IMG/VR virus record: IMGVR_UViG_3300025652_000165
Span: 1-40,706 of that record
Strand: one strand, 5' to 3'
Source of the DNA: a virus
DNA length: 40,706 bases
The translations under genes and the position numbers were made by a program. Each line of letters begins with the position of its first letter. Position 1 is the first letter of the stretch. The notes below the pieces were generated by a model. It was not told the DNA's origin. It ran no database searches and worked only from the letters and a program-made list of their open reading frames with translations. Below are positions 35,717-40,706 of this stretch, in pieces.

Positions 35717-37851
35717 TATCGTCTACCATCCTCTCGTATGTCAATTCTAGGTGATCCTAATTTGTATTTAGTTCCTAATGATGTCGAATCAACTCTAAGT
35801 GCAAAAGATCGTCCTCGCAATCTATAATCTAGTTTTTCTGTAAATTGTTCTACTGGACTCGTTGCCGTTCTTTGTGTCGTACTAGATGTTGTCTGGTCAA
35901 ACGTATCTCCAGGGAAGTCTCTTGTCTTCATTGTAAACGATACATCTGGTGTTGCACTGGTTGATCCATTGAATGTTATATCGGGTATAACTCTTTTTAA
36001 GAACAAGAACTTTTCTCCGTCACCAATATCCATAGGTGCTGATTCTATAAATGATGTCATTGCAGATCCATCATCATCATAACCTACCTCATGGTTATAT
36101 AAATATTGTCCACCTGTAGCTAACGGCAGACTTCTTATACCTCTATCAAGCCATGCTTGTCTTGCTAAAGTTCCGTAATACCATACTTTTTCTAAATAAT
36201 TATACGCAACATACGCATCAACTTCTGTACTACTGGCTGTCGGATAAAACCATAATATCTCACTAAACTCTGAATTTACACCTGCATGTACCTTGCTACT
36301 CTCTTCAAAGTTAAAATCTAAAAAAACTTTTTCTTTTACAGTGCATGGTAATTGTTGTGTTTGACCACCAGCATAAGCATAAAATGTATCTGATCCCATC
36401 CAGAATACAGTATCTTCAATAGCAATAGCAGCAGAAGGACTTGCAATAGTTATATTCTTAGATAGTTCCTGCAAACCAAAAGTAAATGGAGGACCTATAA
36501 ACTTCATGGCGTGTAGCGTTTTATTTGTAAAACATAATATCTGTTGTTTTGTTTCAACGGCTTGAACAAAGGTTGATCCACCACCAAGTCTTAAATCACC
36601 TGCTGTGTTTGTAGCAGTCGGAAACCAATCAATAGGATTTTCTTGTGATGAGAATCTAATAAGCAATGGATCTTGTACCCCACTGCCTTGTGTCGCTGTG
36701 CTACTACCACCGAATCCATCACAACCAAAAGCAATCACATGTCTGTCTTGGTCTGATACAAGAACTTGCTTGGCTATTTGTGGCACACTGGTCTTTGTAC
36801 CAGATGTTGTACTTAGTTCCACGGCTCGTGTTCCAAGACCATTGGTTCTATCCCAATAAAACAAACCACCATCTCTTGGATTAAGTATTAGATCTTCTCC
36901 AAAGTTATCGTGTGACCATAATCTAATCTGTGCACCGGGCACCGTGATCGATGCTGCACTACCCCAACCAACAAAGTCATCTGTGGCTAGAACATTACCC
37001 ACGGCTAATCTGACTAATGTATTGTCTGCATGAGTCGCTGCTGCTGTGCCACTATGTCCACGAGCTACGGTCATTGTATTATCATCCGTGGTTGCCGATA
37101 CAAGCATAAGTTCGTTGTCTACAAGTATGACATCGTTTGCTGTATTCATACCCGTTTCATCATCTACATCAACGGCAGTCTCACTATTATCTAACGCTTC
37201 ATTAAGTTGTGTTGATAAGGCACCAGATGTTGTACCACTCCATTGTCCAGCACCCCAACCAGTTCCACCAACAGTTGTGTTAAGACCCGTGTTTAACTGA
37301 TAAGTTCCAACAACACTGGATCCGCCATTACCAGTATCTGATCCGTTAGCTGTAGCTGTAGCTGTTATTGTGTATGAGTTAGAACTTATTAAGGCTACAA
37401 TTTTATATTCTGCATTTAATACTGTAGCAGTTATATTACCACCTAATGATGCAGCACCAGAGAATGTAACAAAGTCATTTTCATTTGCACCATGAGCGGG
37501 ATCGGTAACTGTTATTGTAGCTGATCCATTTGTTGCTGCAAACGTAACATCTCCAGCACTTGTAGTATTTCTGATTGGAGTTATGTCATTAAATGTCTGA
37601 CCTTCTTCTATATAGTATTTAAGTTCTGTCCCTAGACCTAAGAAATCAGAGCCATCAAGAGACACCCAATTATGTAATCGTCTAGCCGTTCCTTCATATG
37701 TACTAGTTGTATATTTAGACCAACCACCAAACTTTTCTGGAAAACCAAATCTAAATCTTACTTTATCACCATCAACAAAACCACCTTCATTACTGTAAGA
37801 TGTAATGTCTGATATAATTCCAGGTTTAAATTTTAACTTTGTTAAAGGCAT
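35716..37851 (-). CDS. Large tail protein, probable tail hub/tube (711 aa)
   Basis: The start PLTKLKFKPGIISDITSYSNEGG, with RFRFGFPEKFGGWSKY, is a beginning I recall from a widespread, unassigned structural protein of marine podoviruses. An inserted domain at about 100-185 (AHGANENDFVTFSGAASLGG) and a second one near 215-280 (ILVDNELMLVSATTDDNTMTV, RGHSGTAAATH) interrupt a beta-rich chain with repeated strand pairs (FVQAVETKQQILCFTNKTLH; EDTVFWMGSDTFYAYAGG), which suggests a beta-propeller like that of P22 gp10 tail factor. Position beside tail fibres supports a tail or head-tail closure role. Confidence 0.7.
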   Translation of the reverse strand: MPLTKLKFKPGIISDITSYSNEGGFVDGDKVRFRFGFPEKFGGWSKYTTSTYEGTARRLHNWVSLDGSDFLGLGTELKYYIEEGQTFNDITPIRNTTSAGDVTFAATNGSATITVTDPAHGANENDFVTFSGAASLGGNITATVLNAEYKIVALISSNSYTITATATANGSDTGNGGSSVVGTYQLNTGLNTTVGGTGWGAGQWSGTTSGALSTQLNEALDNSETAVDVDDETGMNTANDVILVDNELMLVSATTDDNTMTVARGHSGTAAATHADNTLVRLAVGNVLATDDFVGWGSAASITVPGAQIRLWSHDNFGEDLILNPRDGGLFYWDRTNGLGTRAVELSTTSGTKTSVPQIAKQVLVSDQDRHVIAFGCDGFGGSSTATQGSGVQDPLLIRFSSQENPIDWFPTATNTAGDLRLGGGSTFVQAVETKQQILCFTNKTLHAMKFIGPPFTFGLQELSKNITIASPSAAIAIEDTVFWMGSDTFYAYAGGQTQQLPCTVKEKVFLDFNFEESSKVHAGVNSEFSEILWFYPTASSTEVDAYVAYNYLEKVWYYGTLARQAWLDRGIRSLPLATGGQYLYNHEVGYDDDGSAMTSFIESAPMDIGDGEKFLFLKRVIPDITFNGSTSATPDVSFTMKTRDFPGDTFDQTTSSTTQRTATSPVEQFTEKLDYRLRGRSFALRVDSTSLGTKYKLGSPRIDIREDGRR

Positions 37852-39254
37852 TATGCTATGTTTCCTGCTACTGTTCCGTTGTTTGTTAGTGTAACATTAC
37901 TTTGACCATTAATATACTTCCCTGCTGCACCACCAGATGATCCAGAAGAGCCGTTAACTGGAGCCGTTGATGGAAAAGAAACACCTGTACCACTGCCATT
38001 ACCACCAGCAGTACCGTTTGATCCAGCTACACCTAGTGCACCACCATTACCGCCTGCACCACCAGATCCCGCATTTGTGCCACCAGATCCACCAGAACTT
38101 CCATTCCCTGCCGAAGCATTGTAACTAGCACCTGCACCACCAGATCCAGCCGATCCGCCAGATGTAACACTATTAGTAGTAAGATTAAAATTAACTGAAA
38201 AAGTATTGTAGTATAAATTTCTATTACCCGAAGTGGTTAAGTTAGCAAGAAAATAATATGTTGTATCTGCATCTAAGTTTGCTGTTTGACCAGAAGTGTA
38301 GTCACCACCACCTTGTCCTTGGCTTTTGGAAGTGTTACTAGTGCTTAAATTTATTAAAACACTTCCATATCCACTACCATAAGTACCATTATTTATACTA
38401 CCTGTCATAGTATAAGTACCAGTTGTTCCTAGTTGAAAAGAACAATAGAAAGGACCTCTATTTGCGAGAACTCCATTAAAATTACTAGATGATGTATGCC
38501 ATCCCCATGTTGTGTTTACAGATCCAGATTGAGGATTAGAATTATTTACTCCTCCCCATTTTCTATCTCCTACCACACCTGCACCATTTAAAGCAGGACT
38601 ATATGCACTAAACCAAGAAGGTGCGTCATTTGCGGGTGCGTTACCACTACCATAAGGAGCACCACCTTCATCTACAAAATTATTTAATGCTGAATTAACA
38701 GAAGTCGTACCTGCTCCACCAGCACCACCATTACCTCCACCTCCACCACCAGATTTGATGTTGCCGTTATTGACAATATTACAAGCAGTTGCAGCAACAA
38801 TCGCATCACCACCTACGGCACCTGCCGCTCCACCTTTACCATATATATTACCACCATTGGTTATAGTAATTGTGCCTGCTCCACCAGAGGGAACATTGAT
38901 AGCTGGAGTGCTTGTACTTGTACCACCGACTGTGACACCAGAGTTAATAACAACAAGTTTAGGATAGTCAAGATCGTAATCATCACCAAAGATAGTTGAT
39001 AGGTTTTGATTTGTAGCATCAGAACTTATTGTAAATTGAAAACCAATCCCCGTTCCGTAATAATCACTAAGAGCTAAAGCACCACTTGTTGGCACATCAG
39101 AGGCTAAATGAGTTGCGTTATTGTCTCCCGCCTTGGCTCTAATCTTACTGCCTTGACGATAATAATCACTAAGAGAAACCGAGGTGTTGCTCCCAGGACT
39201 AAATTCATCCCTTATGTTGGCAAAACTTATTGCTCCTGATCCCGCTAACGCCAT
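37851..39254 (-). CDS. Glycine-rich tail fibre protein (467 aa)
   Basis: The N-terminus (GSGAISFANIRDEFSPGSNTSVSLSDYY) is a typical anchor of marine phage fibres, followed by a beta-domain (residues about 75-170) and long Gly/Ser/Asn-rich stretches (SGGGGGGNGGAGGAG near 167; GSSGGSGGTNAGSGGAGGNG near 385), which resemble the poly-glycine-II sandwich of phage adhesins. The central part (about 245-340) looks like an inserted beta-sandwich that may bind the receptor. It is probably the host-range determinant. It ends with one base overlap to the 711-aa gene. Confidence 0.7.
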   Translation of the reverse strand: MALAGSGAISFANIRDEFSPGSNTSVSLSDYYRQGSKIRAKAGDNNATHLASDVPTSGALALSDYYGTGIGFQFTISSDATNQNLSTIFGDDYDLDYPKLVVINSGVTVGGTSTSTPAINVPSGGAGTITITNGGNIYGKGGAAGAVGGDAIVAATACNIVNNGNIKSGGGGGGNGGAGGAGTTSVNSALNNFVDEGGAPYGSGNAPANDAPSWFSAYSPALNGAGVVGDRKWGGVNNSNPQSGSVNTTWGWHTSSSNFNGVLANRGPFYCSFQLGTTGTYTMTGSINNGTYGSGYGSVLINLSTSNTSKSQGQGGGDYTSGQTANLDADTTYYFLANLTTSGNRNLYYNTFSVNFNLTTNSVTSGGSAGSGGAGASYNASAGNGSSGGSGGTNAGSGGAGGNGGALGVAGSNGTAGGNGSGTGVSFPSTAPVNGSSGSSGGAAGKYINGQSNVTLTNNGTVAGNIA

Positions 39255-39256
39255 GA

Positions 39257-40549
39257 TTATTTCTTCTTTAATTCATCGATTTCTGCTTTTAATTCTTTTA
39301 TACTTTCTATAAGCACAGCACATAATTTGCCGTAATCAACAGACTTGGTTTGCATTTCATCATCAGCTGTCAATACAACCTCTGGTACAATGGTTTCCAT
39401 ATCTTGTGCTATAACGCCAATTTGTTCTTTGGCATTTTCAATATCATTTCTTTTGTAGTGAACACCTTGCATCCTCATAACTTTTGACAAAGCATTTGTT
39501 ATTGGTTCTATATCTGTCTTTAATCGTCTATCAGAAAAAGCAGTTACATCATTATTAAATGTTGCTGCTCCTGCAGCAGACATATCTATTGTTAATGCTG
39601 TAATTGTAGATCCGCCATCATTACCTTTAACAATAACGTCTTTGTCTTGTGTAGGTGCAAAAATTACAAAATCATTACTAGAACTTGATAGTCTACCAAA
39701 CTCCACACCACCATCTTGTAATTTAATATCACCACCATCTGCGTCTAATGTAAGATCACCTGCAACATCTATTGTCATGTCTCCAGAAGCATTGGCTATG
39801 CTTCCCGTAACCGTTACACCAGTAGCTGATGTTGCAATTTTAGCACTATTGTTGTGATAAAGTGTTACTGCACCATCACCCTCACAAATTATGTATTCTT
39901 CACCATTAGTATTTTGCAACCTTATCTGTGCACCACCTTGTATAAATAAATACCCTGTTCCACTATCAACTATAAAAGAACCATTAGTTGCATGATGATA
40001 TATTTTTAAATCTTGAGAAGCACCAAACTGAAGCGTATCGTCACTACCTGCTGATGCTGAATCACCAAAGTTTATGTTCTTACCATTAGTATCCAAATTA
40101 CCACCTAATTGTGGAGAGGTATCTCCAATAACATCCGTGGATATTGTACCGACATTCGCATTTGATCCAGACCCGTCTGCATAAACAATAGCTGATGTAC
40201 CATTATTTATAGTAACCGTGGTTCCCGAACCACCGCCTTGTTTTACAGTAGCCACTTGACCAGTAGAATTATTTATAAAATACCACTTTTGTTGATCGTT
40301 AGGATCTATTGTTAAGTTAAATGCACCAGAAGGTGTGCCACCTAATAGTAATACTTTGTGATGACCATTTGATAATGTACCATCACTTGATGTTAATGTT
40401 GTATTGCCAGATATAGTTAAGGTAATAACACCATTCAACGCATCATCTATAATGTCGAAGTTTGTGTTGGTTGTCGTTCCCCAGGCTCCCGCTTGTTCGC
40501 CAGATCCTATTTTTTCTATTCCTGTGTTTGCTGTATATGTACTTGCCAT
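39257..40549 (-). CDS. Tail fibre/appendage protein with C-terminal S74 chaperone (430 aa)
   Basis: The C-terminal 92 residues are an intramolecular chaperone of peptidase family S74: FSDRRLKTDIEPI (catalytic Ser at about 339, Lys at 344), then EQIGVIAQDMETIVPEVV, VDYGKLCAVLIESIKELKAE. This domain trimerises the fibre and cuts itself off. The preceding part is a repetitive beta-structure (GDMTIDVAGDLTLDADGGDI) with short beta-helical repeats, as in host-receptor fibres. The N-terminus starts ASTYTANTGIEKIGSGEQ, with an AGAWGTTTNTNFDIID stretch typical of marine phage fibres. It follows the partial gene at the right edge by one base. Confidence 0.9.
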   Translation of the reverse strand: MASTYTANTGIEKIGSGEQAGAWGTTTNTNFDIIDDALNGVITLTISGNTTLTSSDGTLSNGHHKVLLLGGTPSGAFNLTIDPNDQQKWYFINNSTGQVATVKQGGGSGTTVTINNGTSAIVYADGSGSNANVGTISTDVIGDTSPQLGGNLDTNGKNINFGDSASAGSDDTLQFGASQDLKIYHHATNGSFIVDSGTGYLFIQGGAQIRLQNTNGEEYIICEGDGAVTLYHNNSAKIATSATGVTVTGSIANASGDMTIDVAGDLTLDADGGDIKLQDGGVEFGRLSSSSNDFVIFAPTQDKDVIVKGNDGGSTITALTIDMSAAGAATFNNDVTAFSDRRLKTDIEPITNALSKVMRMQGVHYKRNDIENAKEQIGVIAQDMETIVPEVVLTADDEMQTKSVDYGKLCAVLIESIKELKAEIDELKKK

Positions 40550-40550
40550 A

Positions 40551-40706
40551 TTAAACCTCTATTTCTGTCCACGTTTCAATACCAGACGGAGTTATTTGCG
40601 TATAAGTCTCTGTACCACTAGGTGTAATAGTTGTATAACTTTCTTCCGTGGCACCTGCATTTACTTCTACATACAATAAATTACCTACAGATGTTTGAGT
40701 TACATT
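40551..40706 (-). CDS. Partial tail protein with ITPSG repeats, start outside window
   Basis: Only the last 51 residues are visible. They contain degenerate 12-residue repeats: SYTTITPSGTE, TYTQITPSGIE, TWTEIEV. Such Thr/Ser/Pro repeats occur at the C-terminus of phage tail or decoration proteins. The stop TAA (40551-40553) lies one base from the next ATG, so it belongs to the fibre operon. The gene enters from beyond the right edge. Confidence 0.75.
   Translation of the reverse strand, partial: NVTQTSVGNLLYVEVNAGATEESYTTITPSGTETYTQITPSGIETWTEIEV

Noticed and set aside
1-40706. tRNA genes, rRNA, CRISPR arrays, insertion sequences, integrase
   Set aside because: I looked for tRNA-like cloverleafs and CCA-type ends in the gaps, for regularly spaced direct repeats and for recombinase or transposase motifs, and saw none. 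A tRNAscan or HMM search could still find a degenerate one.

Overview
The window is one contiguous piece of a tailed double-stranded DNA phage genome (Caudoviricetes), most likely a podovirus. It carries both terminase subunits, a portal, large structural proteins of the internal-virion type, tail-fibre proteins with an S74 self-cleaving chaperone, an endolysin and a full replication module. No tape-measure, sheath or tail-tube gene is visible, and no integrase, tRNA, rRNA or CRISPR array was found. The major capsid protein is also not here and probably lies beyond the left edge. The style of the structural genes, the low GC content and two host-type small genes (DUF1127 and DUF1289, both typical of Alphaproteobacteria) suggest an uncultured marine phage of an alphaproteobacterium. 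The host is an inference.

Layout. (1) 1-5837, minus strand: late genes read leftwards: terL, LysM protein, a basic protein, portal, a conserved membrane protein and two small lysis or membrane genes cut by the window edge. (2) 5966-9271: a visibly AT-richer block (12 G+C of 60 in 8641-8700 by hand count, against 23 of 60 in 13621-13680). It holds a minus-strand VRR-NUC-like nuclease and a plus-strand cassette with an ArdC-like antirestriction metalloprotease, a Gp88-like cysteine protein and small membrane proteins. It separates terL from terS. (3) 9328-10141: terS (minus) and a repeat-rich divergent control region. (4) 10142-26154, plus strand: a tightly packed early operon. It begins with about 15 small unknown genes, then a C5 cytosine methyltransferase with a long second reading frame inside it, and small zinc-ribbon proteins. 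The replication set follows: an SNF2-type helicase, a PD-(D/E)XK nuclease, an SSB-like protein, an archaeo-eukaryotic-type primase, a UvrD-like helicase and a family A DNA polymerase. (5) 26151-40706, minus strand: DUF1127 and DUF1289 genes, small genes, an M15 endolysin, then virion proteins read from the right (tail fibres, a large tail protein, internal virion proteins).

How it works together. Early transcription probably starts at promoter-like sites that share a TATGGGATATTATG element, found in front of five plus-strand gene starts. The replisome appears to be PolA plus an AEP primase plus an SSB-like protein with two accessory helicases, without a recognisable DnaB-type helicase. The SSB-like protein and the primase both end in an acidic tail closing in (I/V)PF. 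The polymerase has Leu at the position of E. coli Phe762. The methyltransferase and the ArdC-like protein are both plausible counter-restriction functions.

Most noteworthy observations: two overlapping, both protein-like reading frames in the methyltransferase gene; the AT-rich cassette inserted between the terminase genes; the repeat/dyad control region at 9859-10118; and the repeated promoter element.
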